DNA of 64,000 bases from an uncultured Bacteroidales bacterium. Lineage in GTDB: Bacteria; Bacteroidota; Bacteroidia; Bacteroidales; UBA932. Under the pieces are notes generated by a model. It saw only the letters and a list, made by a program, of their open reading frames with translations, was not told the DNA's origin and did no database searches. The stretch lies in contig CASEBV010000005.1 of assembly GCA_949286415.1 (NCBI GenBank), forward strand, positions 1-64,000, in the 5' to 3' direction. Below, piece by piece: positions 9,757 through 16,222 of the stretch. The translations under genes and the position numbers were made by a program. Numbering within the stretch: position 1 is the first letter of the stretch; each line of letters starts with the position of its first letter.

Positions 9757-9930
9757 ATGAAAAAGAAAATCATCTTCTGGGCAGTCGTTGTCGTACTGCT
9801 CATCGGTCTGGGCCTGTGGCTCAAGTACACCTCATTCGGTGTGACGGTAGTGACCATCCTTGTCGGACTCGGCGGTATCGTCCTCGGCTGGATAGCCAGA
9901 ATGCTGTATTGCAAGTACATCAAGGAGTAA
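9757..9930 (+). CDS. 57-residue holin-like membrane protein
   Basis: A short frame from ATG 9757 to TAA 9930. It has a KKK start, a hydrophobic helix at about 5-22, a second at about 28-47 and a basic tail (RMLYCKYIKE). The size, two membrane helices and charged ends are those of a class II-type holin, and it sits in the lysis block 3 bases before the next gene. No homology is claimed. Confidence 0.6.
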   Translation: MKKKIIFWAVVVVLLIGLGLWLKYTSFGVTVVTILVGLGGIVLGWIARMLYCKYIKE

Positions 9931-9933
9931 GTC

Positions 9934-10320
9934 ATGAAGATCCTTGCAGGAATACTTCTCTACATCTGGCAGCTCCCGCAGAATCTTGTGGGGCTGCTTG
10001 CCGTCCTGTTCATGAGGCCGGCGGCCGTCATCCCGTCAGATGACGGGGATGTTGTCGTGCGCTCCTCGTACAGAATGCGGGGCGGCATCTCGCTCGGGAG
10101 GTATGTCATCATCAATGCCAGACAGTGCACCACCGACACCATCCGTCATGAACTGGGGCACTGCCGCCAGTCCCGGATGCTCGGATGGCTGTACCTCATG
10201 GTCATCGGCCTGCCGTCTGTCCTCTGGGCATGGCTGGGTGAGACGATAGCACCCGGGAAGTCTTACTACTGGTTCTACACCGAAAGGTGGGCCGACCGCC
10301 TCGGAGGAGTGGAGAGATGA
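9934..10320 (+). CDS. Membrane protein with HELGH zinc-protease motif
   Basis: A 128-residue protein. A hydrophobic N-terminus (ILLYIWQLPQNLVGLLAVLF, about 6-25) and a second membrane segment at about 84-101 flank a short domain carrying RHELGHCRQS. HExxH is the zinc-binding helix of gluzincin and metzincin peptidases. A possible third ligand lies in WFYTERWADRLGGV near the C-terminus. It starts 3 bases after the holin-like gene. A membrane metallopeptidase in a lysis cassette could cut a host envelope protein or a phage precursor. The fold is much shorter than known phage endolysins, and the activity is inferred from the motif alone. Confidence 0.6.
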   Translation: MKILAGILLYIWQLPQNLVGLLAVLFMRPAAVIPSDDGDVVVRSSYRMRGGISLGRYVIINARQCTTDTIRHELGHCRQSRMLGWLYLMVIGLPSVLWAWLGETIAPGKSYYWFYTERWADRLGGVER

Positions 10321-10342
10321 ATCCGTAATGTAATATGATAAT

Positions 10343-10852
10343 ATGCGCAATGCCGTTTTGTCCATAATAGTTTTTGTGTGCGGGTTCGGAGCGGGGGTCC
10401 TGCTCCGGCCCGTTGTCCTGCCGAACCGTGACGGAGGGACATCCGTCATCACGCGCACCGACACCCTGACGGTCAGGGACACTGTCATTGAGAGGATGAC
10501 AGAATACATCGACAGGACAGTGCTGGATACCGTGCTGGTCGCAGTGTCCGACACCGTCATGAGCCGTGACACCGTCTACATCCGGGCGGCAGCCGTCCAG
10601 GAGCATTACAAGGGCGAGGACTATGACGCATGGGTCAGCGGCTGGGAACTCTCCGGCCGTGGCCCGGCACTCGACAGCATCTATGTGTATCCGCAGACCC
10701 GCTACATCACGACAGAGACCATTTCCGTGGAGCCACGAAAAAGGTGGGGCATCGGCATCCAGGCAGGTTACGGCATCGGTATCTCCTCCGGACAGGTCAA
10801 GGCGTTCCCGTACATCGGCGTGGGCATCTCCTACGACCTCGTCAGATGGTGA
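10343..10852 (+). CDS. Spanin-like / Rz-like lysis protein
   Basis: A 169-residue protein with one N-terminal membrane helix (AVLSIIVFVCGFGAGVLL). A Thr/Asp-rich extended segment follows (VITRTDTLTVRDTVIERM), then a C-terminal beta-hairpin region (RWGIGIQAGYGIGISSGQ ... YIGVGISYDLVRW) like the end of outer-membrane barrel proteins. This layout, anchor plus extended spacer plus hydrophobic end, is seen in Bacteroidota phages at the i-spanin position. It closes the lysis block. The spanin role is inferred from topology and position. Confidence 0.55.
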   Translation: MRNAVLSIIVFVCGFGAGVLLRPVVLPNRDGGTSVITRTDTLTVRDTVIERMTEYIDRTVLDTVLVAVSDTVMSRDTVYIRAAAVQEHYKGEDYDAWVSGWELSGRGPALDSIYVYPQTRYITTETISVEPRKRWGIGIQAGYGIGISSGQVKAFPYIGVGISYDLVRW

Positions 10853-10868
10853 ACACCATGATATAAAG

Positions 10869-10900
10869 TTGCATAAATTGTAAACTTTTCCTTATATTTG
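10869..10900 (+). promoter_or_regulatory. Bacteroidota promoter for the toxin-antitoxin pair
   Basis: TTG at 10869-10871, 21-nt spacer, TATATTTG at 10893-10900. The expected transcription start is near 10907, about 9 bases before the start codon. Confidence 0.75.
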
Positions 10901-10915
10901 TGCCGAAATAAGTTA

Positions 10916-11269
10916 ATGATGGAAATTCAGCCGAAATTTCAGATACTATATACCGAGGAAGCCATAGAGTTCCTTGAGTCGCTGGAGGAGAAGGCCAGGG
11001 CCAAAGTAGTGTATAATATCGGCAAGTGCCGGTATTATATCGACAGGGAACTGTTCAAGAAACTTGAAGGCTCGGAAATCTGGGAGTTCCGTACATTGTA
11101 TGCGGGTATCCAGTACCGGCTTTTCGCTTTCTGGGATACCGACAATGAGACTGTTGTCGTTGCGACCCACGGGATAGTGAAGAAGACACAGAAGACCCCG
11201 GCAAAGGAGATTGCCAAGGCTGAACGGATAATGAGAGAGTATTTTGAGGACAAAAGGGAAAAGATATGA
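10916..11269 (+). CDS. HigB/RelE-type toxin
   Basis: A 117-residue protein of the phage-derived Gp49-like/HigB branch of the RelE superfamily, whose members cut mRNA on the ribosome. The fold features are visible: an N-terminal strand and helix (FLESLEEKARAKVVYNI), a central KLEGSEIWEFRTLYAGIQYRL core containing the conserved E-x-R and YR elements, and a C-terminal KKTQKTPAKEIAKAERIM helix. Its stop overlaps the antitoxin start by 4 bases, toxin first, as in higBA loci. Its own promoter and a downstream terminator make it a separate unit inside the prophage. Either of two adjacent ATGs (10916, 10919) could be used. Confidence 0.85.
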   Translation: MMEIQPKFQILYTEEAIEFLESLEEKARAKVVYNIGKCRYYIDRELFKKLEGSEIWEFRTLYAGIQYRLFAFWDTDNETVVVATHGIVKKTQKTPAKEIAKAERIMREYFEDKREKI

Positions 11270-11568
11270 AACTGTATTCACATGACCAGATGCTTGACAG
11301 GGTGCTTGGTCCAAAAGGGACACAGGCACGGGATTCATACGAGGAGGAGATGGATCTCTATCTTGTCGGGGAGGCCATAAGGGCTGCAAGAAAGTCCCGA
11401 CATCTCACCCAGGAGCAACTTGGCGAACGGATCGGGGTGAAGAAGGCTCAGATTTCCCGCTTTGAAAACGGCAAGAGCATTACCCTGTCTTCCGTGTCGA
11501 AGATCTTCCGGGCACTCGACATTCCGGTGAACCTTGAAGTCGTCGGTGTCGGCAAGGTGTCCCTCTGA
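11266..11568 (+). CDS. HigA-type antitoxin, XRE family
   Basis: A 100-residue protein. Residues about 34-90 form a Cro/C1-type helix-turn-helix (IRAARKSRHLTQEQLGERIG ... KKAQISRFENGKS). The N-terminal 30 residues would contact the toxin. Start and toxin stop overlap by 4 bases, so the two are translationally coupled. Antitoxins of this class bind the toxin and repress their own promoter. No clear palindrome is seen next to the promoter at 10893. The terminator at 11610 ends the unit. Confidence 0.88.
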   Translation: MKLYSHDQMLDRVLGPKGTQARDSYEEEMDLYLVGEAIRAARKSRHLTQEQLGERIGVKKAQISRFENGKSITLSSVSKIFRALDIPVNLEVVGVGKVSL

Positions 11569-11609
11569 TAAGCCGGGGCAATCCCGGTCATAGAATTTTT
11601 GACGCGTTC

Positions 11610-11635
11610 GGGCGGCCTCCGGGTCGCCCTTTTTT
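11610..11635 (+). terminator. Terminator of the toxin-antitoxin unit
   Basis: A GC-rich hairpin (GGGCGGCC / GGGTCGCCC) with six T. The 29 bases 11610-11638 are identical to 13476-13504, which ends another small plus-strand unit. Confidence 0.9.
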
Positions 11636-11688
11636 CGTATTCCCAACAAAACATTTGCATATCGCCTATGCCCTTGTCCAAGGCAGAC

Positions 11689-11719
11689 AAAAAAACCGGA
11701 CCAGGAAATCCGGTCCGGC
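11689..11719 (-). terminator. Terminator of the minus-strand small-protein pair
   Basis: Read on the minus strand, CCGGACC pairs with GGTCCGG around a 9-nt loop, followed by seven T. It lies 20 bases past the 37-residue gene. Confidence 0.85.
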
Positions 11720-11739
11720 TCAATCTCCGGGAAGCATCT

Positions 11740-11853
11740 CTATACATGATGTTGCAGTTTCTTATGATCTCGCCTGCGGTATTCAATAAATACCCATACA
11801 AGCAATATCATTGCGACGACATCGATACCAAGCAAAAACCAAATGAATGCCAT
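11740..11853 (-). CDS. 37-residue single-helix membrane protein
   Basis: A tiny frame of one hydrophobic helix (AFIWFLLGIDVVAMILLVWV) followed by a basic tail (EYRRRDHKKLQHHV). It starts 2 bases after the stop of the upstream minus-strand gene and is followed by a strong terminator. The tight spacing and flanking promoter and terminator support a real gene despite its size. It is antisense to the phage flow, as lysogen-expressed exclusion genes often are. Function unknown. Confidence 0.6.
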   Translation of the reverse strand: MAFIWFLLGIDVVAMILLVWVFIEYRRRDHKKLQHHV

Positions 11854-11855
11854 AT

Positions 11856-12074
11856 CTATTTCTTTTTATTGTTAGAGAAGTTTATGCAGACAAAACCGGC
11901 AACAGCCATCAGCAATACCGACAATGAGCCCAAAATGAACAATGCGTAATAATTCACATCCAGATTCATTATCCCGGCAAGTATCACCCCGCCGAAAACC
12001 AGTTTGGAGATGTCGAGACAATATTTGCCGATTTCTCCGAACATCATTTCTTTGCGTGTCCTGTCATCTTCCAT
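11856..12074 (-). CDS. 72-residue two-helix membrane protein
   Basis: A charged N-terminus (MEDDRTRKEMMFGEIGKYCL), two hydrophobic helices at about 25-40 and 43-65, and a lysine-rich end (NNKKK). It is the first gene of a two-gene minus-strand unit. A TATATTTG element lies only 5 bases upstream of its ATG, so the message is short-leadered. The unit lies against the direction of the surrounding phage genes and is likely expressed in the lysogen, possibly for superinfection exclusion. That role is inferred from layout only. Confidence 0.6.
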   Translation of the reverse strand: MEDDRTRKEMMFGEIGKYCLDISKLVFGGVILAGIMNLDVNYYALFILGSLSVLLMAVAGFVCINFSNNKKK

Positions 12075-12079
12075 ATATG

Positions 12080-12087
12080 CAAATATA
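12080..12087 (-). promoter_or_regulatory. -7 element for the minus-strand unit
   Basis: TATATTTG on the minus strand directly before the ATG at 12074. No TTG is found at the normal upstream distance, so the promoter may be weak or assisted. Confidence 0.45.
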
Positions 12088-12127
12088 GTGAAACTTAAGA
12101 CAAATGTAGTATTTCATAAAAAAATTG

Positions 12128-12157
12128 TTGCATATCGCAAAACTTTTCCTACCTTTG
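12128..12157 (+). promoter_or_regulatory. Promoter for the long-leader unit
   Basis: TTG at 12128-12130, 19-nt spacer, TACCTTTG at 12150-12157. The start point near 12164 gives a leader of about 180 nt before the ATG at 12343. Confidence 0.75.
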
Positions 12158-12162
12158 CTCTT

Positions 12163-12361
12163 GCTCAACAATCATATATCATTGTCTATCTTTTCTGCCG
12201 TGGTGTATTTTCACGAAAGAAATAGATGACTGCCCTGCATAAGGTGGAATCCGCCCGGGAAACCGGCGGAGCAAATACGGCAGAGATGTTGTGATTGTTG
12301 AGCCCACCTAAGTGCAGGGCTTTCATCATAATATGTTGTTATATGCTCAACAATCACAACA
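12163..12361 (+). promoter_or_regulatory. Leader with competing complementary segments
   Basis: Three segments share one sequence. Bases 12345-12361, overlapping the start codon, form a perfect 17-bp match with the reverse complement at 12287-12303. The 5' end of the leader, 12163-12174, has the same 12 bases and could pair with 12292-12303 instead. A second stem pairs 12232-12239 with 12313-12320 and 12242-12247 with 12304-12309, giving a pseudoknot-like topology. The layout suggests a start codon that can be masked or released. No known riboswitch consensus is recognised. Confidence 0.5.
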
Positions 12362-12666
12362 CCGCCACCACCGGCCTGAAGGGGCTGGTGAGATGCAAGA
12401 CCGCCGTCAAGGCGCTCATCGACGAGACCCTCAGCCTCTCCGTCGCATTCGATGTCTTCCGCACCGCCGCCGACGAGACGGGAGTCCCCGTCGACCCCCA
12501 GGCACTGGAGGAGTGCCGCCAGATGCTCATCACCATGAACCGCCTGATGTACCGCCAACTCTCCGACCTGAAGCACCGGCAGATGCTGCAGATAGCCTCA
12601 CGGGTGGCAGAGCGGGAGATGAATGCCATCCGCCCGGCAGGGTTCCGCAAGGCGGCCAACGAATAG
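12343..12666 (+). CDS. Small helical phage protein
   Basis: A 107-residue protein from the ATG at 12343, chosen because it sits at the end of the structured leader and starts the alpha-helical sequence (LNNHNTATTGLKGLVRC). It is almost entirely helical, with no membrane segment and no recognised domain. The next gene follows after 14 bases. Probably a small accessory or regulatory phage protein. Family not recognised. Confidence 0.55.
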   Translation: MLNNHNTATTGLKGLVRCKTAVKALIDETLSLSVAFDVFRTAADETGVPVDPQALEECRQMLITMNRLMYRQLSDLKHRQMLQIASRVAEREMNAIRPAGFRKAANE

Positions 12667-12680
12667 ACTGGAGGAGCACC

Positions 12681-12950
12681 ATGGAAGAGAAGATGATACC
12701 AGCCCGGGCGGACTCCCGCCTGACGGAAGTGCTCTCCATCTTGCACAGGGCCTACGAACTGTTCAACAGATGGGAGGAGTCCTCGTCTGAGGGCCAATTC
12801 TACGACGAGAACATAGAGACTGTAGACAAGGTCAGCGAGGGGTTCGGGCTCCTGGAATCCGACCTCGCCCGCCTCATCTCCGACAAGATGCTCTTTGACC
12901 TGGAGATGGAGTACCGGCAACTGCCAGAATCCGACAATTCGCACAAATAA
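12681..12950 (+). CDS. Small acidic helical phage protein
   Basis: An 89-residue acidic protein beginning at the ATG at 12681, with GGAGGA about 8 bases upstream, an unusually good ribosome-binding match for this organism. The sequence is rich in Glu, Asp and Leu and predicted helical throughout. It lies in the same unit as the preceding 107-residue gene. No domain recognised. Confidence 0.55.
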   Translation: MEEKMIPARADSRLTEVLSILHRAYELFNRWEESSSEGQFYDENIETVDKVSEGFGLLESDLARLISDKMLFDLEMEYRQLPESDNSHK

Positions 12951-12961
12951 TCTATTGAAAA

Positions 12962-12993
12962 TTTGCATATTCCGATATTTCGTACTATCTTTG
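12962..12993 (+). promoter_or_regulatory. Promoter for the DUF5053 unit
   Basis: TTTG at 12962-12965, 20-nt spacer, TATCTTTG at 12986-12993: a full consensus Bacteroidota promoter 21 bases before the next ATG. Confidence 0.8.
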
Positions 12994-13014
12994 TATCACA
13001 TTAATGAAAGAGAT

Positions 13015-13152
13015 ATGAAAAGATTGAACGAAATTGAGAAAGACCTGATTGAAGCAGTCAGGAATTTCAGAGCCTCAAAAGGGCGAATGGAAAAAGAATC
13101 GGAGTATGAATGGATGATTTACTTTTATCTTCACAAACTGATGTACGATTGA
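13015..13152 (+). CDS. 45-residue charged protein
   Basis: A short helical protein (MKRLNEIEKDLIEAVRNFRA ... YLHKLMYD) from the first ATG after a consensus promoter. It is 40 bases upstream of the DUF5053 gene and shares its transcript. The size and charge resemble small phage regulators, but no motif is visible. Confidence 0.5.
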   Translation: MKRLNEIEKDLIEAVRNFRASKGRMEKESEYEWMIYFYLHKLMYD

Positions 13153-13192
13153 TAAGGGAGGCTCGCAAGAGCCTCCATAAAAAATAAATGCC

Positions 13193-13423
13193 ATGAAATC
13201 AAAGGAAATCAAGCAGAAATATATTGAATTGCTACTTGACATCAATATAGCAAGACTGGCGCGGCGGTACTTTGGCAAGTCCTCCGGCTGGCTCTATCAT
13301 AAACTAGACGGGATTGACGGCAACGGAAAGGAAACCGATTTCACGCCGGAGGAGCGGGAACTGTTCAAGGGTGCCCTGTGTGACCTTGCAGACAGGCTGA
13401 GGCAGGCAGCCTCGGAAATATAA
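13193..13423 (+). CDS. DUF5053-like small phage protein
   Basis: A 76-residue protein. The core LARRYFGKSSGWLYHKLDGI followed by FTPEERELFKGALCDLADRL matches what I recall of DUF5053 proteins of Bacteroidales phages. The region IARLARRYFGKSSGWLYHKL reads like a helix-turn-helix, so DNA binding is plausible but unproven. It is the last gene of its unit, and the terminator at 13476 follows. Confidence 0.7.
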   Translation: MKSKEIKQKYIELLLDINIARLARRYFGKSSGWLYHKLDGIDGNGKETDFTPEERELFKGALCDLADRLRQAASEI

Positions 13424-13475
13424 TCTCCATATTTCTTTCATTAATGTACCGGCCGTGAATGGAGACACGGCCACG

Positions 13476-13501
13476 GGGCGGCCTCCGGGTCGCCCTTTTT
13501 T
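13476..13501 (+). terminator. Terminator of the DUF5053 unit
   Basis: Same hairpin and six-T tail as 11610-11635; the 29-bp block is identical. Confidence 0.9.
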
Positions 13502-13700
13502 CGTGCCAAGCCCTCCGATGGGGCATAATACTTACAATCTGTAATCAGAGTGCCAAAACAGCCCCTTTCCGGCACTCCGCATTCAGAGCCGGAGTTTTCC
13601 TCATTCCGGCCGGAAATCCTCTCAAACCGGGCATTTTTTGTCCTGTTTTTGCCCGAAAATCGGCCGAAATCAGTGCCCGCACGAAATTCCGCACGATTTT

Positions 13701-14078
13701 GTACGGATTTTTGTACGGTCATTTCTGCACTTTTCCGCACGATTTCCCCCGCTTCCCCCAATTTTTCATCGAAAAGAAAGAACTGTACGGAGACAGCACC
13801 ATATAAGGCAATGCAAAGAGTGTCAGAGCCTTATATATATTATATATATTTTTTCATCTCTTTTTACAGGAGACCTTATTGAAAATGGTAAAAAAATCGT
13901 GCTTTCGTACGGCTTGCCCGTAATATGCTGACATACACCGCATTGACCCCGTACGAAAATCGTACGAAAACGCACGGATGCGTACGAAAATCGTCCAAAA
14001 TCAAATCGTACGATTTTTGTACGGCTGTAAATTCCATAACATCAAGTAGTTAACATTCATAAAATCCCCTTCCGTACG
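13701..14078. repeat. GTACG repeat cluster in an 866-bp non-coding tract
   Basis: The stretch 13424-14289 has no convincing gene. Within it GTACG occurs ten times (13701, 13713, 13785, 13907, 13951, 13962, 13982, 14008, 14019, 14074), with further GCACG half sites. The longest units read CCGTACGAAAATCGTACG (from 13949), a similar one from about 13980, and an inverted copy at 14006-14024. An AT-only stretch with a 9-bp inverted repeat (13801-13809 / 13828-13836) lies beside them. The layout is that of iterons or a clustered protein-binding array. Confidence 0.7.
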
Positions 14079-14248
14079 AAAGCACGAAAATTTTCGCGTT
14101 TTTGACAAGGGGGGGTCATTTTTTCTCATCGGGAGATGAGTGCCGACAGCCTGCCGGGCTCCGCCCGGAAATCCATTGAAAACAGGAGTCCCTTTCAATC
14201 TGAAATATTGGCTAATTCACATATTTTCACTAAATTAGCATAGTCGGA

Positions 14249-14285
14249 GATGTCCCGTATCCGGACATCGTAATAACTATATTTG
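14249..14285 (+). promoter_or_regulatory. Operator-like dyad plus -7 element before the head operon
   Basis: The dyad GATGTCC / GGACATC (14249-14255 and 14263-14269) lies just upstream of TATATTTG at 14278-14285. No TTG is found at the upstream position, so the dyad may be an activator site. The ATG at 14290 is only 4 bases past the -7 element, so the message would be leaderless. Confidence 0.55.
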
Positions 14286-14289
14286 CATC

Positions 14290-14835
14290 ATGGGAAAAGA
14301 GGACAACATCATGACGGTGGATGTGAAGGTCAGCAGGCCCATCCGTGAATATGTGCTGAGCATCAATGACGGCAGCGACCTCATAAAGCCGGAGCGGGGC
14401 TCCCTGCTCTGGGGGCTGATCAAACTGCATCTCGACCTCGTGCCGGAGACATACCGCCCTGTGCCGCCTGACAAGAGGCAGGACTACATCCGCATCGCCC
14501 TGTACAGGACGCGCAGCACCAGGAGTTACAATGTCAACACCGGACGGAACATGGAGGTCAACACACTCTTCCGGAACTACCTCAATGAGGAGGGGCAGAG
14601 GGCGGTGTCCGACCATATCGCCCGCGGATTCAAGCAGACATTCCGGGCCTATATGGGCGGGGCGCTCGGCAACAACCCCGACCTTACCATCCATGACGCC
14701 GTCTATGAGTTCTGCAGCGACTACAACATCTCCATGGACAGCATCACATACGACATGCTCCGCAAGGACTGGTACCGCTTCAAGAAACGGTGTCCCGGTC
14801 CCGGTCTCATCCCTGTCGAGAGACAAAACCTGTAA
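14290..14835 (+). CDS. Phage protein of unknown function, first gene of the head region
   Basis: A 181-residue protein with mixed alpha/beta sequence. The C-terminal half (LTIHDAVYEFCSDYNISM ... YDMLRKDWYRFKKR) reads like a helical DNA-binding or small-terminase-like domain, which I cannot confirm. The first ATG is used, immediately after a -7 element. It is the first plus-strand gene after the GTACG cluster, so it might act on that array or regulate the late genes. No confident family. Confidence 0.55.
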   Translation: MGKEDNIMTVDVKVSRPIREYVLSINDGSDLIKPERGSLLWGLIKLHLDLVPETYRPVPPDKRQDYIRIALYRTRSTRSYNVNTGRNMEVNTLFRNYLNEEGQRAVSDHIARGFKQTFRAYMGGALGNNPDLTIHDAVYEFCSDYNISMDSITYDMLRKDWYRFKKRCPGPGLIPVERQNL

Positions 14836-14900
14836 TCGTTGCCGTCTCATATAAAACACTGATTTTCATAAAAATATATAATCTGTAAAGTCTCGTGAAA

Positions 14901-15272
14901 ATGAAAGAAATCGCAGCCAGATTCTGCATCATAGAGCCGGAGGATATCCGGCATCTCCTGCTCACCGGAGAAAAGGTCGAACTCACCCACCGCATGCGCC
15001 AGTTCGCAGCCTCCGGGCGTGTCGAATTCTCGCAGGAGCCGGACACAGGGGACAACGGCACATCCTGGTCGCAGAGTTTCAGGGCTGTCGTGAGAGAGCC
15101 GGAGATAATGGAGTACCAGAGAAGAAAGACATACATAGGCGTGTTCCGGACAGACGGCAGCATATTCGTCATCGGTTCAGCGACCGAGACCCCGGTCATC
15201 ACAGTCACGCCATACGAGAACGCCTTTGTCGTGGAATGCTCATTCGACACCGCCGAACCGGCCATAATCTGA
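14901..15272 (+). CDS. Phage protein of unknown function
   Basis: A 123-residue protein. The ATG at 14901 is preferred to a GTG two codons upstream. The N-terminal 50 residues are helical (EDIRHLLLTGEKVELTHRMR). The rest is beta-rich and ends in SATETPVITVTPYENAFVVE. It lies between the head-region opener and the protease, separated from the latter by a -7 promoter element. No domain recognised. Confidence 0.5.
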   Translation: MKEIAARFCIIEPEDIRHLLLTGEKVELTHRMRQFAASGRVEFSQEPDTGDNGTSWSQSFRAVVREPEIMEYQRRKTYIGVFRTDGSIFVIGSATETPVITVTPYENAFVVECSFDTAEPAII

Positions 15273-15338
15273 CCCCGGATGGCTTCCTGAGGCTGTGCAG
15301 TCCGGCATTCTGTCCTGTGTCCGCATCTCTGCAAGGCA

Positions 15339-15346
15339 TATATTTG
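15339..15346 (+). promoter_or_regulatory. -7 element before the protease-capsid genes
   Basis: TATATTTG 16 bases before the protease ATG. The upstream -33 element is not convincing. Confidence 0.4.
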
Positions 15347-15362
15347 CCTGAAAAGTGAGTAT

Positions 15363-16220
15363 ATGCCAGAGAAAAAGCGAAACTGCAGGATAGTGTCGGT
15401 TGCGGATGCCCCAGTGATGACGGTATCTTCAGGATGTCTTGACCCGTCAAGAGCGTACAGGGCTTCTGTCTGGCAGCCGGACATCAACCCGCTCGTATGG
15501 CCTGACCAGGAAGATATCCGGGAGGGCTCCATCGCATTCCATCCGATATGCGGTGACATTGCGTGGAAGTCCTGGTGGCGGTTCTCGACGGATGAGTTCA
15601 TCACCGGACTGAAGGCTGCCGATGCCAACCCTGCCATTGCGGCTCACCTCATCAGGGTGGACAGCGGAGGCGGAGAGGTGTTCGGATGCCATGAGGCATT
15701 CGAGGCGGTCCGCGGCCTTTCCAAGCCGTGCATTGCCGCAGTGGATTCCATGTGCGCATCTGCCGCATACTGGCTCGCCTGTGCTGCTGACAGGATATAC
15801 GCCACATCGATGTTCTCGGAGACGGGCTGCATCGGTGTCATGGGCGTACTCTTCGATGACTCTGAATGGATGGAGAAGAACGGGTTCAACAAGGTGGTGC
15901 TCTATTCCTCCCTGTCGGATCTTAAGAACAAGCCGGAGCGTGATGCCCTTGCGGGTCATCCCGAAGAGTTCATCAGCAGTCTGATTGATCCCATCGCAGC
16001 CCAGTTCATCGCGGATGTCAAGTCCGCCAGGAGCATCAGCGAGGACTCCGAGGCCCTGCGCGGCAAGATGTATTTCGCCACGGAGGCACGGGATGAAGGA
16101 CTCATCGACGGCTGGCTGCCTCTGGAAGACTGCCTTGACGCACTGGCGGACATGATAGCCAGGCAGAAGGCAGATACCACACACGATATAGACATCAACG
16201 ACCTTAACATCAACTTATAG
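15363..16220 (+). CDS. Head maturation protease, S49/ClpP-like
   Basis: A 285-residue protein. The centre carries the SppA/phage protein C fold: RVDSGGGEVFGCHEAFEAV, then AAVDSMCASAAYWLACAADR, where Ser133 in CASAAYW is the likely nucleophile, then GCIGVMGVLFDDSEWMEKNG. These proteases trim scaffold and capsid proteins during prohead assembly. The capsid gene starts 2 bases downstream, the standard arrangement. The length suits this family. Confidence 0.88.
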   Translation: MPEKKRNCRIVSVADAPVMTVSSGCLDPSRAYRASVWQPDINPLVWPDQEDIREGSIAFHPICGDIAWKSWWRFSTDEFITGLKAADANPAIAAHLIRVDSGGGEVFGCHEAFEAVRGLSKPCIAAVDSMCASAAYWLACAADRIYATSMFSETGCIGVMGVLFDDSEWMEKNGFNKVVLYSSLSDLKNKPERDALAGHPEEFISSLIDPIAAQFIADVKSARSISEDSEALRGKMYFATEARDEGLIDGWLPLEDCLDALADMIARQKADTTHDIDINDLNINL

Positions 16221-16222
16221 AC

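Noticed and set aside
13459..13931. Three overlapping plus-strand open frames in the non-coding phage tract
   Set aside because: They run through the terminator at 13476 and the repeat array, have proline/serine-rich low-quality sequence and lack a promoter.
13701..14078. CRISPR array
   Set aside because: The repeats are 5-18 bp, irregularly spaced and in both orientations; there are no constant-length spacers and no cas genes.
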